A DNA stretch of 64,000 nucleotides from Bacteroidales bacterium (lineage in GTDB: Bacteria > Bacteroidota > Bacteroidia > Bacteroidales > UBA1402), in NCBI GenBank assembly GCA_017468435.1, contig JAFUIP010000014.1:62001-126000 (forward strand), in the 5' to 3' direction. Below, in pieces: positions 44,901-52,678 of this stretch. The notes below the pieces were generated by a model, which saw only the letters and a list, made by a program, of their open reading frames with translations, had not been told where the DNA came from and ran no database searches. Both the position numbers and the translations under genes were made by a program. Positions within the stretch are counted from its first letter, which is position 1, and each line of letters begins with the position of its first letter.

Positions 44901-47900
44901 TACAACATTGGAGTTATTGATTGTCCCAACATTGTAATTTGTAACAGGGGCACCTCTTCCTGCACCAAACACATTGCCCCCTTCTACATCATTTATAGTG
45001 CGGTTTTGATAACCAATTTTAGCATTTCCTCCGACATATACATAAGAGTCACCATTTGTTGCACCATTAGTAGTCTCTGTTGTGTTGCCTCCAATTCCGT
45101 TACAACCTGCAGCTACCCAACCGCCAATATTACCTCCTGTGATTATGTATCGCCGTTCGCCACCTGCCGGAGCATAGGCTCCAGCTCCATAAATCGAGCC
45201 GCGAATAATACCTCCTTTCATGCGGAAAGTAAATGCTCGGCTTGCATTGTCCTGATCCCTTCCCATTCCACCAGCGATATTTGCATACCATTCGCCTCCT
45301 TGAACTTCAAAATAGCGATGACCATTATTGTGGTTATTCTTTATCCCAAGATAATAACTGTAATCTGCAGCACCAGTAGATATCAAAATACCTGTCATAA
45401 AACTGCCGCTGATAGAAAAGACGCGACACATCTCCTCTGTCGATGAAAGTCCCAAATCTCGACTAGCACCAACCATAAATAGTCCTGAAAAGGTCAGTTT
45501 GTCATTTTTGCCGTTTGCGCGGTCATAGTCGTTGCCCAAGTATATCCATTGTTTGGTGATGTCGGAAGGATTAGCCCCGTAATGAGTGAATGTGCTAAAA
45601 TTTCCACTTTCCACTTTCAGAATCTGATTAACAGCCGAGTTGGAGGTGTTTGTTCCATACAATGCTCTTCTTGTTCCTTCCATCGTCAAACCACGGCCGA
45701 GGGTGACATTTCTGCCCCTTGCATTAATATTACCATTTGGGTTCCACTTCGCAAACTCAATCTTCGTCACACCTGCGTTATTAGGGGTAATATTTCCAGT
45801 AAACGTATAATTATCCCTGTAATCTGGATCAGTACCTATAGCGTTAGGTTCTACCATCATAATGGTCACTGGCTGAGATAAGGTCAATGTGCCTGAATAG
45901 TCCCTGTTTATTACTAAGAAATTATTTTCATATGTGGTAGTAGAACTGCCATTCGTAATATTGAAGGTATAATTGTTGTTGTTATTATTTACCGTTGCTA
46001 AATATGTAACTTTGGCATCCACCCACGTAGCTTCAAGCACAATCTCTGCCGAGATACAGTTCACGCTTGGGTATGGAAGGTTAACGAATGAGATTTCTTG
46101 GTCAAGTGGTAACGTGCTGCCATTATCATATCCATTGATGTATTGGCCACCGCTAATAATCTTCCAACCGCCGAAACCCTTGCCTGTGGGGCGCTTGCTG
46201 AAGGGGTTGGAAATTACCGTATAGGGATATTGTCCAGCAGTGGCACCTTGCTCCAGTGTCTTGAAGTAGACAAACGATGTCTCGCTCTCATCAATAGATA
46301 CTGCACCGCCATTGGCATTATACGTAATCTTCACATTGCGAGGATTAGGGCTATAGAGCTTGCCAACATAATTGTCGTTATAGTTTCCTCCATCTACAGA
46401 GTCAGCCACTCCGCTATAGTAAGTCCAGTTATGGTCCTCGTAGTCGTTCAATGTAACCACACTACCAGAGACACCACTTGCCGGATAATAAAGTTTAGTA
46501 GCCACGTCGGAGATTATCATGCCTGATTTTGCAGCTATCACCTTAATGTTTGTGCCCTCGCTAAGGCCCGTAAGCGGAGCTCCATTCCATGGAGTGAGTG
46601 ATGTTGTCGGATTATCACCATTGATGGTGTAATAGAAAGAAACTCCCGGCGTCTCACAACTGAAGGAAACTCCGCTCGTAGTGATGTCGATGGTTGGAGT
46701 GGCAACCTTCTCTGCAGAATACATATCGGTGGCAATAGCCGAATTCAGGTACCCATCTTTCACAGCAATAGCCTTTACCGTCTGCCCATTGCTTATTGAG
46801 AAAGCTGAACTATAAGGCATTGACGATGCTGTAGGATCGTTTCTGTCAGTAGTATAATATATTGTAGCACCCGGAGTGGTCGAACTCAATGTTACAGTTG
46901 CAGTTTTTCCGTCTGAAGAAGGCGCAATTGTGATTACCGGAGTCGCGCAATACTCAAGCACCGACACCGCAACCGATGCTGTTGCCAACACAGTGACTCC
47001 GTCAGATTTAAATGCTTTTATCGTAATTGTAGCCGTTCCTGCTGTTGATTTAGCTGTCACTACACCGTTAGCATCAACGGTAGCAATGGCCGAATTGCTC
47101 GTCTCAAAAACGATATTCTTATATGAACCTTGAGGAACAAGACTAACCGAAATAGGATTAGAAGACCTGTTTACACCGAGAACGATAGACGCCGGTGTTG
47201 CTGTAATACCTGTAGGATAAATCTGAAAGCGAGCGTATAGTGTGGTGTTTAACGACGCAGCCGGATTATTAGATGTCAATGTCGGGTTATATGGACTGGC
47301 CGTGCTCTCTATTTCTCCATCTGCCGTACGGCTCCATCCCAAAAATGTATAATTCGAGGCCGGTGTTGCACTGAAAACAAATTCATTGGTGGTTGCAGAA
47401 GTGCTATTCCATTTATCTCCACGAACACTTGTTGTTGCAGGATCAACGGTAGCAGTTCCCGCCCCAGCAGGAGTTACCACCGCTGTTGCACTGAAAGCAA
47501 ATATAGGCTTTTCTGCAAAACGAGCATACAATGTAGTACCTGTCGGACTGTTACTACTTGTCGAATTTGAAGTTAAGGTCGGTTTATATGGATTCTCCGT
47601 ACTCACAATATCGCCATTTTCTGTACGGCTCCAGCCCTGAAAATCATAATCATCCGACTTGGGTTCAGCTGTGAATGTGATTGCATTGGTAGTTGCTGAA
47701 GTACTGTTCCACTTTTCAGAACGAGCCTCCACCTTTGTTGGATTTGAAGAAGCCGTTCCGAATTCGGTAGGTCTCACTTCAGCTGTTGCACTAAAGTAAA
47801 ATAGAGGTTTCTCGGCAAAGATGGCATATAAGGTATTTGTAGTCGCAGCGCCTTCATCATTAGCTTCGTTTGATGCAGTATAATTTCTTGTGTAAGGATT

Positions 47901-48227
47901 ATTAGTAGTCACAAACGAAGATGTGTTAACATCATTTATCTCTGACCACCCCTTAAAATCATGAATACCCTTAGGAGTTGCAACAAAGGTAAAAGATACA
48001 TTTCCCCCACTTGTTTCTGTAGTACCAATACCCGTACTTTCCTCTCCTGTTGCTCCTTTTTCAGCATTAGATTCCACATATACCGTACCTGCACCTGTTG
48101 GATTCACCTTAGCCGTAGCTTTAGCATAATACACATCACTATCCCCCCAGCCATACATCTGGCTGAATCCAATCACCACAAACAGCATCAACAAATAGAA
48201 TCTCTTAATCACAAATAGATTTTTCAT
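41937..48227 (-). CDS. Giant YGGGN-repeat surface protein with InlB-like, Ig-like and CHB_HEX-type domains
   Basis: 2096 residues. Signal peptide (MKNLFVIKRFYLLMLFVVIG...). Three InlB B-repeat-like units at about 33-345 (DFQGWSRTENGDIVS, FLGWSRTADGEIES). A Big_2 immunoglobulin-like domain at about 346-430 (SNSAIATVDANGVVTAKSTA). Two chitobiase-C-like units at about 430-585 (ATIYYTTDRNDPT, VSFYYTINGDNPTT). From about 840 on, a very long array of short units built on the core VYGGGN/VFGGGN with Asn-, Gly- and Thr-rich linkers, likely a right-handed beta-helix. The end (IRGNVYGGGNQ...TNVVIGG) is abrupt; no sorting domain is recognised. DUF4105 precedes it by three bases. Probably a large adhesin or pilus-associated protein, by context. 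Confidence 0.88.
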   Translation of the reverse strand: MKNLFVIKRFYLLMLFVVIGFSQMYGWGDSDVYYAKATAKVNPTGAGTVYVESNAEKGATGEESTGIGTTETSGGNVSFTFVATPKGIHDFKGWSEINDVNTSSFVTTNNPYTRNYTASNEANDEGAATTNTLYAIFAEKPLFYFSATAEVRPTEFGTASSNPTKVEARSEKWNSTSATTNAITFTAEPKSDDYDFQGWSRTENGDIVSTENPYKPTLTSNSTSSNSPTGTTLYARFAEKPIFAFSATAVVTPAGAGTATVDPATTSVRGDKWNSTSATTNEFVFSATPASNYTFLGWSRTADGEIESTASPYNPTLTSNNPAASLNTTLYARFQIYPTGITATPASIVLGVNRSSNPISVSLVPQGSYKNIVFETSNSAIATVDANGVVTAKSTAGTATITIKAFKSDGVTVLATASVAVSVLEYCATPVITIAPSSDGKTATVTLSSTTPGATIYYTTDRNDPTASSMPYSSAFSISNGQTVKAIAVKDGYLNSAIATDMYSAEKVATPTIDITTSGVSFSCETPGVSFYYTINGDNPTTSLTPWNGAPLTGLSEGTNIKVIAAKSGMIISDVATKLYYPASGVSGSVVTLNDYEDHNWTYYSGVADSVDGGNYNDNYVGKLYSPNPRNVKITYNANGGAVSIDESETSFVYFKTLEQGATAGQYPYTVISNPFSKRPTGKGFGGWKIISGGQYINGYDNGSTLPLDQEISFVNLPYPSVNCISAEIVLEATWVDAKVTYLATVNNNNNNYTFNITNGSSTTTYENNFLVINRDYSGTLTLSQPVTIMMVEPNAIGTDPDYRDNYTFTGNITPNNAGVTKIEFAKWNPNGNINARGRNVTLGRGLTMEGTRRALYGTNTSNSAVNQILKVESGNFSTFTHYGANPSDITKQWIYLGNDYDRANGKNDKLTFSGLFMVGASRDLGLSSTEEMCRVFSISGSFMTGILISTGAADYSYYLGIKNNHNNGHRYFEVQGGEWYANIAGGMGRDQDNASRAFTFRMKGGIIRGSIYGAGAYAPAGGERRYIITGGNIGGWVAAGCNGIGGNTTETTNGATNGDSYVYVGGNAKIGYQNRTINDVEGGNVFGAGRGAPVTNYNVGTINNSNVVVADKAEVEKNVYGGGNYGFSLGEANIYITGGSVDGRVFGGANMTKGYSPTIIMTGGHVKDGAYGGCNTEGTINNNVTMQINGGQVGTSSAPANIHGGGYGEDTEVSGNVDITLGADGQTTGGVTVYGDVYGGSALGYVNGTTANDNYHTYVTLNEGTINGSLYGGGLGSNTVAANVYGPVKVTVNGGSVKTTDGTGENGSGGVYGANNIYGAPQSSVTVDIYGTDPAPAEGQYALHSVYGGGNKAPYNGTPIVTVHKCDNSIEYVYGGGNAASVNSTNVTIWGGNKIGNVFGGGNGTVSAANVNGDATTKIYGGTILNVFGGSNSQGTIGGTINVTVNSQAENGGDTPCTMNIGDVYGGGNRAASNVGNLNIVCTGTDGYINRVFGGANAAKITGNIELAINGGNIGSVFGGNNSEKSIEGNVTVNIGTAPNACGTFEIGNVHGGGYGKATGVTGNVEVNIAGGTINGDVYGGSALGKVNTSTSNTTAVNLTGGIIHGDAYGGGLGDSETAADVNGNVTVTLNGTAFTLATTTDDKGNSIPTSGRIFGCNNINGSPKGTVLVKVLQTVARDGEGNVKAKPDKNSGVYELQAVYGGGNLAAYNPTNPTANGQFTSYTWGVNAIPHDNLYKPLQVVIDGCDLSSIEYVYGGGNAAATPATDVTILGGYEIGSVFGGGNGKDRYTLDGGTTWNANNGADVGIIDAAAYATDKSQGKYGTGDAMTSVLGGTVHNIYGGSNTLGNIVGSATAYMDAASDCPLDAGDIYGGGNEAYMDGNSGIQLGCIEYLKEIYGGARNADVGGDINLTITSGHFDRVFGGNNLGGTIKGSITVNIEETGCNPITIGELYGCGNKAPYTTPGDKHPTINIRSFTSIGNVYGGGLGKEAVVTGNPTVNINVATGAKNAVEDWPYNGKTIDFGGGITVTLPVHEKGKIGAIGNVFGGGNAAAVIGNTQVNIGTEASKSADIRGNVYGGGNQAKVTGQTNVVIGG

Positions 48228-48230
48228 ATC

Positions 48231-49376
48231 TTATTTCTTTTTATTTTCGATAAATATTTTCACATACGACACGATAAGCGCCAGGCTCAGAAGGATGAAT
48301 GACGTATCGGTAAGGCTATGCGGCCACAAAAGTATCACCACTATCCACAAGGCAATCGCGATAGCATAGGGCAATGCCCACCAACGACGCCATTTCCATA
48401 ATAAGAGTGGTAGCACATTAAAGGGCACAATAAGACAGCTTGACTCCGTGCAAACCAAATCAGAAAAGAACACTAAATAAATAGTAATCAGTCCCAATAT
48501 CGTTTGCAAAGCCAGCAACACATAATCCATCACCTTCTTTCCAAAGATGGACGCAAGGATGGTCAACAACAATAGAATAGCCGCAAGCAGCGTTGGTGTA
48601 AACCAAGGTTTCTGCCGTTCCGGTCCGGGAGGAAGAAGTTGCGTCGGAGAAGACAGCATTGGACGTCCCTGCACTTTGGCATGAGACAAGACCTCAATAA
48701 GATCTTTAGGCATAATTATCTTCTCTACCGGAGAACAAGACTTATTTATACTCCCATTACAAATCAAATATAAAAATGCCCACGACCAGGGAAAGTCTTG
48801 CATATAGACTCCTGTCAGTTCCCTCCTACTCTTGATTTTAAACTTTTCGGGCCAAGGACCAAACTGAATAGGAATAGTATCCAAACCTTCTTGCAAAATG
48901 CGCAGCGTGCTATACGCACAGCCACGGTTGATATAATCGTAAGGAAGATTGGCGCCTTCCAGCATGTGATTGTCGCAAACACGCCATAAATTGCGCTTGG
49001 CTTCGATAGGCAAATTCAGAACATATTCTTTTACACCACGTTGTTCCTGACGGTAGCTATCAAGATATTCTGCCGTAGGAATAGCAAACATGCCCATCTT
49101 TAGATTTCCTGCCAAAAAAGCGAGAACTCTTTTAGAAACAGCCTCAGATTCGTAAGAGAAAATATAATCAAGATTATGATCGGGACACTGCAAACGTATA
49201 GTCACATGACCAACATTTGAATAGATTGCAGTACCCGGCTCGGCTAACAAAACAGATGCTATAACAAAGTTTTCGTCAATGGTTTCGCCTTCGGCTCTGA
49301 CGCCAACAGCCGCAAACAGAACCATTGCCACAAGTATCAACCTGCGGAAAAAACTGCCATATTGCCAATTGTTCAT
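48231..49376 (-). CDS. DUF4105 (Lnb-type N-terminal periplasmic) domain membrane protein
   Basis: 381 residues from the ATG at 49376, chosen because MNNWQYGSFFRRLILVAMVL is a good signal peptide; ATGs at 49391 and 49445 are in frame. A periplasmic DUF4105 domain follows (SVLLAEPGTAIYSNVGHVTI, FAIPTAEYLDSYRQEQRG, LPYDYINRGCAYSTLRILQE), then about five membrane helices in the last 140 residues. The conserved Asn-Gly-His and Cys-type residues suggest a papain-like peptidase or lipid-modifying fold, but activity is unproven. It is translated just before the giant surface protein, suggesting a role in its maturation or a fortuitous operon. Confidence 0.82.
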   Translation of the reverse strand: MNNWQYGSFFRRLILVAMVLFAAVGVRAEGETIDENFVIASVLLAEPGTAIYSNVGHVTIRLQCPDHNLDYIFSYESEAVSKRVLAFLAGNLKMGMFAIPTAEYLDSYRQEQRGVKEYVLNLPIEAKRNLWRVCDNHMLEGANLPYDYINRGCAYSTLRILQEGLDTIPIQFGPWPEKFKIKSRRELTGVYMQDFPWSWAFLYLICNGSINKSCSPVEKIIMPKDLIEVLSHAKVQGRPMLSSPTQLLPPGPERQKPWFTPTLLAAILLLLTILASIFGKKVMDYVLLALQTILGLITIYLVFFSDLVCTESSCLIVPFNVLPLLLWKWRRWWALPYAIAIALWIVVILLWPHSLTDTSFILLSLALIVSYVKIFIENKKK

Positions 49377-49433
49377 CTTGTTGTGTTCCATCTGATTATG
49401 CGAGTGCACATTGCGCGTGCGCGCGACAAGCGG

Positions 49434-49441
49434 CAAATATA
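49434..49441 (-). promoter_or_regulatory. Likely -7 box for the leftward DUF4105/giant operon
   Basis: Complement reads TATATTTG, a full -7 match, 57 bases before the ATG at 49376. No TTG at the -33 position. The leader from here contains a GC-rich alternating stretch (GCGCGTGCGCGC). Confidence 0.5.
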
Positions 49442-49513
49442 GCACTTTTTGTAGAAAATTCTTTTCATAGAAAAACTTTTTTTATGGAGAACTTTTTTCA
49501 TTAGCGTTTTTCT

Positions 49514-49535
49514 GGCATTTTTTTGGCATTTTTTT
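49514..49535. repeat. Two tandem 11-bp units with T7 runs
   Basis: GGCATTTTTTT occurs twice in direct succession in the divergent control region, with a third partial copy upstream (GGCG...). The T-runs are seven bases each. Confidence 0.8.
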
Positions 49536-49682
49536 GGCGATGCGGCGCCGTTTCGCAAGTTTATTTATTGTTAATTTTACACTTTGTTTTTGAAAATTTT
49601 CTTGTTATTTTTTATTTGCGCAAAGGTAAACTAATCATTATTTATATCTAAACTTTTACTCAAAATCTTCAAATTCAAACGC

Positions 49683-49828
49683 AAACATTTGGTGGATATT
49701 GACAAAATGGGCCAAAAACATTTGGTGGACATCGACAAAACAGCCAAAAGACATTTGGTGGATATTGACAAAAAGGCCAAAAACAATTATTGGATATTGA
49801 CAAAACAGCCAAAAACAGTTGGTGGAAA
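49683..49828. repeat. 33-bp imperfect tandem repeats, 4.4 copies
   Basis: Units start at about 49683, 49716, 49749, 49782 and 49815 and share the core ACATTTGGTGGATATTGACA followed by AAAnnGGCCAAA. On the minus strand the array is open and would encode FGLFVNIHQMS-like repeats, but that frame has no signal of being a gene. The array lies in the middle of the 0.8 kb gene-free divergent region. Confidence 0.88.
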
Positions 49829-49928
49829 CACGAAATAACTCCATAACAACTCCCTAAAACAGTATGAAATGGCGCCTGGAATGGGTGATTTTAGTTAAAA
49901 ATTCTTAAATATTACCGATTTAACAAAA

Positions 49929-49938
49929 CCCCCCCCCC
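49929..49938. other. Homopolymer of ten C residues beside the rightward promoter
   Basis: A pure C10 run, the longest G/C homopolymer noticed in the window, lies only about ten bases upstream of the presumed -33 box of the rightward fimbrial operon, about 45-55 bases before the predicted transcription start. Such tracts change length by slipped-strand mispairing and alter promoter strength in other bacteria. Confidence 0.95.
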
Positions 49939-49946
49939 TTAATTTT

Positions 49947-49975
49947 TTGGGTATTAATCAGTTTCATTACCTTTG
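49947..49975 (+). promoter_or_regulatory. Promoter of the rightward fimbrial operon
   Basis: TTG at 49947-49949, 18 bases, then TACCTTTG at 49968-49975. The -7 box is a full match; the spacer is one or two bases short of the usual 19-21. Transcription would begin near 49982, giving a leader of about 170 bases before the ATG at 50152. Confidence 0.68.
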
Positions 49976-49991
49976 GCGGCTTAATATAAAA

Positions 49992-50022
49992 ATCGCGCGC
50001 GATAGGGCGCGCATTATGCGCG
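49992..50022. repeat. GC-rich palindromes in the leader of the rightward operon
   Basis: A perfect 12-base palindrome, ATCGCGCGCGAT (49992-50003), and a hairpin CGCGCA-TTA-TGCGCG (50008-50022) lie at the start of the predicted transcript, within an unusually CG-dense stretch that runs to about 50055. Confidence 0.85.
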
Positions 50023-50056
50023 TAGCACGCGGACACATCGCACACGCGCACGCGAG

Positions 50057-50110
50057 GGGGAAAACCTCACAGACTCAAGAGAAGGGGAAGACCTCACAGA
50101 CACAAGAGAA
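50057..50110 (+). repeat. Two 27-bp direct repeats in the fimbrial operon leader
   Basis: Two units, 50057-50083 and 50084-50110, each GGGGAA(A/G)ACCTCACAGAC followed by (T/A)CAAGAGAA, with two differences between them. They lie 41 bases before the first gene's ATG. Confidence 0.9.
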
Positions 50111-50151
50111 GGGAATAGGGATTGAAAAAAATTGCTGACATATCTGCACTG

Positions 50152-51498
50152 ATGAACTCTACATTTGCTCGCGTATGGGTTCTGTTGATGATGTTGTTCG
50201 TTTGCATTCACATGCAAGCGCAAACGACAAGCGCAGACAGCACGGCAAACGCGGCCGGCCCTAAGGTGACGCCTTCCATCAGGAGCGAGGAAGTCAGCGA
50301 CGACGAGCGCCCCAACGCCATCCGCGACATAGAAGTACACTTCCGCTTCGACAAGAGCCGCCTCGACCTGAACTACATGGGCAACCAACAAAGCCTCGAA
50401 AAATTCGCACAAGTAATAGACTCACTCGGACTGAACATGATAGACTCCGTTGTCATCGTGTCGCAATCTTCGCCCGAAGGTGTCTATGAACACAACCTTA
50501 GCTTGTCGCGCCGTCGTGCCGCCACCATGCGCCGCGAAATAGAAAAGCGACATCCCGACCTGGGCGACAAACTCTTTGTACATCCCGACGGAGAATCTTG
50601 GCAGCGCCTGCGCGAATATGTTGTCAAAGACAGCCTCATGAAACAAAGCACCATCGACAAAGTATTGGCCGTCATCGACGCCGACGTGAACATAGGCACC
50701 AAGAAATGGCGCATGGAGCAATTAGACATTTATCCCTATCTTAGAAAAACCTACTATCCACGCATCCGTAACTCAGTGTTCTGCATCGTCTATTTCGACG
50801 ACGGACTGAGCATCTTGGAAGTAGAACAACCTCAGCCCGTAGAAACCGAAGACATTGCCGACGAACCCAAATTCCGCGAAGACTTCCCCTATGAACAATA
50901 CACCTACCGCGTACCATTCCTGAACGTACATAGCAACATGCTCTACGACGCAGGTAGCGTTTTGAACGTGGGCGTGGAATATTATCCGAAGAACTCGCGC
51001 TGGACCGTGGCCGCCAACTACACCTTCCCATGGTGGAGCATCAAGAAGAGCCATCGTTATTTGCAGATTATAGACGGCCAGGTAGAAGTGCGTCGCTACT
51101 TTAAGAAACTCGAAGGATTCGATGCCGAGTTCGGCCCCCGCGGACATTATCTATCGGCCTACGGAGAAGGCAATTTGTACGACCTTGGTTTCAATGCGGC
51201 CAAGAGAGGCGTGCAGGGCGAAGGCTGGAGCGCCGGCTTGGGATATGGCTACGTTTGGCATCCCTGGAAAGACAAGCGCTGGAAATTGGAAGCCTTCATT
51301 CACGTTGGATATTATCAGACTTTGTACGATACCTATCATCATTCGGGAGATCCGCTCAACGATAAATATTATTACGACTGGGACGGCAAGGTGGAAGACT
51401 TCAAACCGCGAAATCATCGTCTGAGATGGTTCGGCCCCACCGGAGTAGGTATCAACATCAGTTACGATTTATTCAGAAGAAAAGTAAACTTAAAATGA
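50152..51498 (+). CDS. OmpA-like/DUF3575 outer-membrane protein of the fimbrial operon
   Basis: 448 residues from the ATG at 50152, which gives the signal peptide MNSTFARVWVLLMMLFVCIH; a TTG at 50122 is in frame. The N-terminal half is an OmpA-type peptidoglycan-associating fold (EVHFRFDKSRLDLNYMGNQ, VIVSQSSPEGVYEHNLSLSR). The C-terminal half is a DUF3575 beta-barrel-like region (WSAGLGYGYVWHPWKDKRWK, LEAFIHVGYYQTLYDTYHH). Such proteins head Bacteroidota fimbrial clusters and may anchor the machinery to the wall or serve as the outer-membrane platform. The stop overlaps the next start (ATGA). Confidence 0.85.
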   Translation: MNSTFARVWVLLMMLFVCIHMQAQTTSADSTANAAGPKVTPSIRSEEVSDDERPNAIRDIEVHFRFDKSRLDLNYMGNQQSLEKFAQVIDSLGLNMIDSVVIVSQSSPEGVYEHNLSLSRRRAATMRREIEKRHPDLGDKLFVHPDGESWQRLREYVVKDSLMKQSTIDKVLAVIDADVNIGTKKWRMEQLDIYPYLRKTYYPRIRNSVFCIVYFDDGLSILEVEQPQPVETEDIADEPKFREDFPYEQYTYRVPFLNVHSNMLYDAGSVLNVGVEYYPKNSRWTVAANYTFPWWSIKKSHRYLQIIDGQVEVRRYFKKLEGFDAEFGPRGHYLSAYGEGNLYDLGFNAAKRGVQGEGWSAGLGYGYVWHPWKDKRWKLEAFIHVGYYQTLYDTYHHSGDPLNDKYYYDWDGKVEDFKPRNHRLRWFGPTGVGINISYDLFRRKVNLK

Positions 51499-52667
51499 AA
51501 TTCTTTCGCCGACATATTGCCCCGATGATTCTCGCCGTCTTGATGATTGCGAGCATCTTCTCGAGTTGCCAGCGCAAACAGCTTTGGTTAGCGCAGAATG
51601 GTACACTCGATATCAACGTGTCGGTATATGATATTCAACTCGAATTGCTTTGGGGTGTCAATTGGAAAACCGAATGGCAATATCTTTGGGACGAATCCGA
51701 CTGCGGACCTATCGGCTACACCGAGCCTCAGGGCGTGCAGGCCAACGTTTACTTCATAGACGAAGCCTTCCAGCGAAATTGGTTCACCAACAAGCACTTC
51801 CACAACAGCAACGGAGGCCGCGTGAGCCTTACCACCAACCAGACTTACGACATGCTCTTCCACAACGACGATTATTCTAACATCATCATCGAAGAAGACA
51901 GAACCGACTATGCATACTATCATGCCACCACGCGTACCAACAACAATGCCACTTACACGCGTGCAAGCTATGTCAACTACAACCAGCCCGACCAATTGTT
52001 CGGAACTTTCTTGCAGAAGATGTACGTATCTGACGACCCCGAAGATTACGTGGTAGAAAAAGACGAATACGGCAACCCCATTTATGTTTATCAGGTGGAA
52101 GCCACGCTCACGCCCTTTACGATGATTTATCTGTATCAGGTGATGATTCTCAACAACTACGATGAAAAGGGACAACGCATAGCCGGCGCCGAAGGTATCA
52201 CCGCCAACGGTATGTCGGGCGGCGTGGAATTGTTCAGCCGTATCACAGACGACGACAATATGGTTTCCGTTACCCAAGACGATGTCAAAGCCATGCAGAC
52301 CAACCGCGACTTAACACTGCCCGACGGCACTCAGGTGGTGGGCGACATCATGGCAGCCCGAATGCAGACTTGGGGACTACCCGGCATAGATCCATTGGCA
52401 ACAACCAAAACCAAAAGCGCCGTAGATATTATCGACTCCACTTACGTAGGCGTCGGACTGAAGCTGCGTAACGGAGCCGTTTATCCCATACAACAAAACG
52501 TTACCGAACAAATGAAGCAAAGGCCCTCCGGAGGTGTCATCACTTTGGTGATAGACGCGGCAGCCATTCCCGACAGCATTATCGGCGGCAAGCCTCAGCC
52601 GGGTGGTGGTTTCGATGCTTCGGTAGATGATTGGGAAAATGAAATTGAATCGGATATTACTATTTAA
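51495..52667 (+). CDS. DUF5119 family lipoprotein
   Basis: 390 residues from the ATG at 51495, which overlaps the previous stop by four bases. Lipobox cysteine at 25 (MIASIFSSC). DUF5119 features: a first strand ISVYDIQLELLWGVNWKTEW-like VYDIQLELLWGVNW, QANVYFIDEAF, the motif YDMLFHNDDYSNI, and a C-terminal Gly-rich tail. In other Bacteroidota this family is found with fimbrillins and is thought to be an assembly or anchoring subunit (FimB/Mfa2-like role), which is inference here. Eleven bases separate it from the first fimbrillin. Confidence 0.82.
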   Translation: MKFFRRHIAPMILAVLMIASIFSSCQRKQLWLAQNGTLDINVSVYDIQLELLWGVNWKTEWQYLWDESDCGPIGYTEPQGVQANVYFIDEAFQRNWFTNKHFHNSNGGRVSLTTNQTYDMLFHNDDYSNIIIEEDRTDYAYYHATTRTNNNATYTRASYVNYNQPDQLFGTFLQKMYVSDDPEDYVVEKDEYGNPIYVYQVEATLTPFTMIYLYQVMILNNYDEKGQRIAGAEGITANGMSGGVELFSRITDDDNMVSVTQDDVKAMQTNRDLTLPDGTQVVGDIMAARMQTWGLPGIDPLATTKTKSAVDIIDSTYVGVGLKLRNGAVYPIQQNVTEQMKQRPSGGVITLVIDAAAIPDSIIGGKPQPGGGFDASVDDWENEIESDITI

Positions 52668-52678
52668 TTAACGCATAT

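Noticed and set aside
49683..49828. Possible CRISPR array.
   Set aside because: The units are directly joined with no unique spacers, and no cas genes are present.
49656..49844. Minus-strand frame of 62 codons with FGLFVNIHQMS-like repeats.
   Set aside because: It only reflects the 33-bp tandem array; no promoter, start context or family supports a gene.
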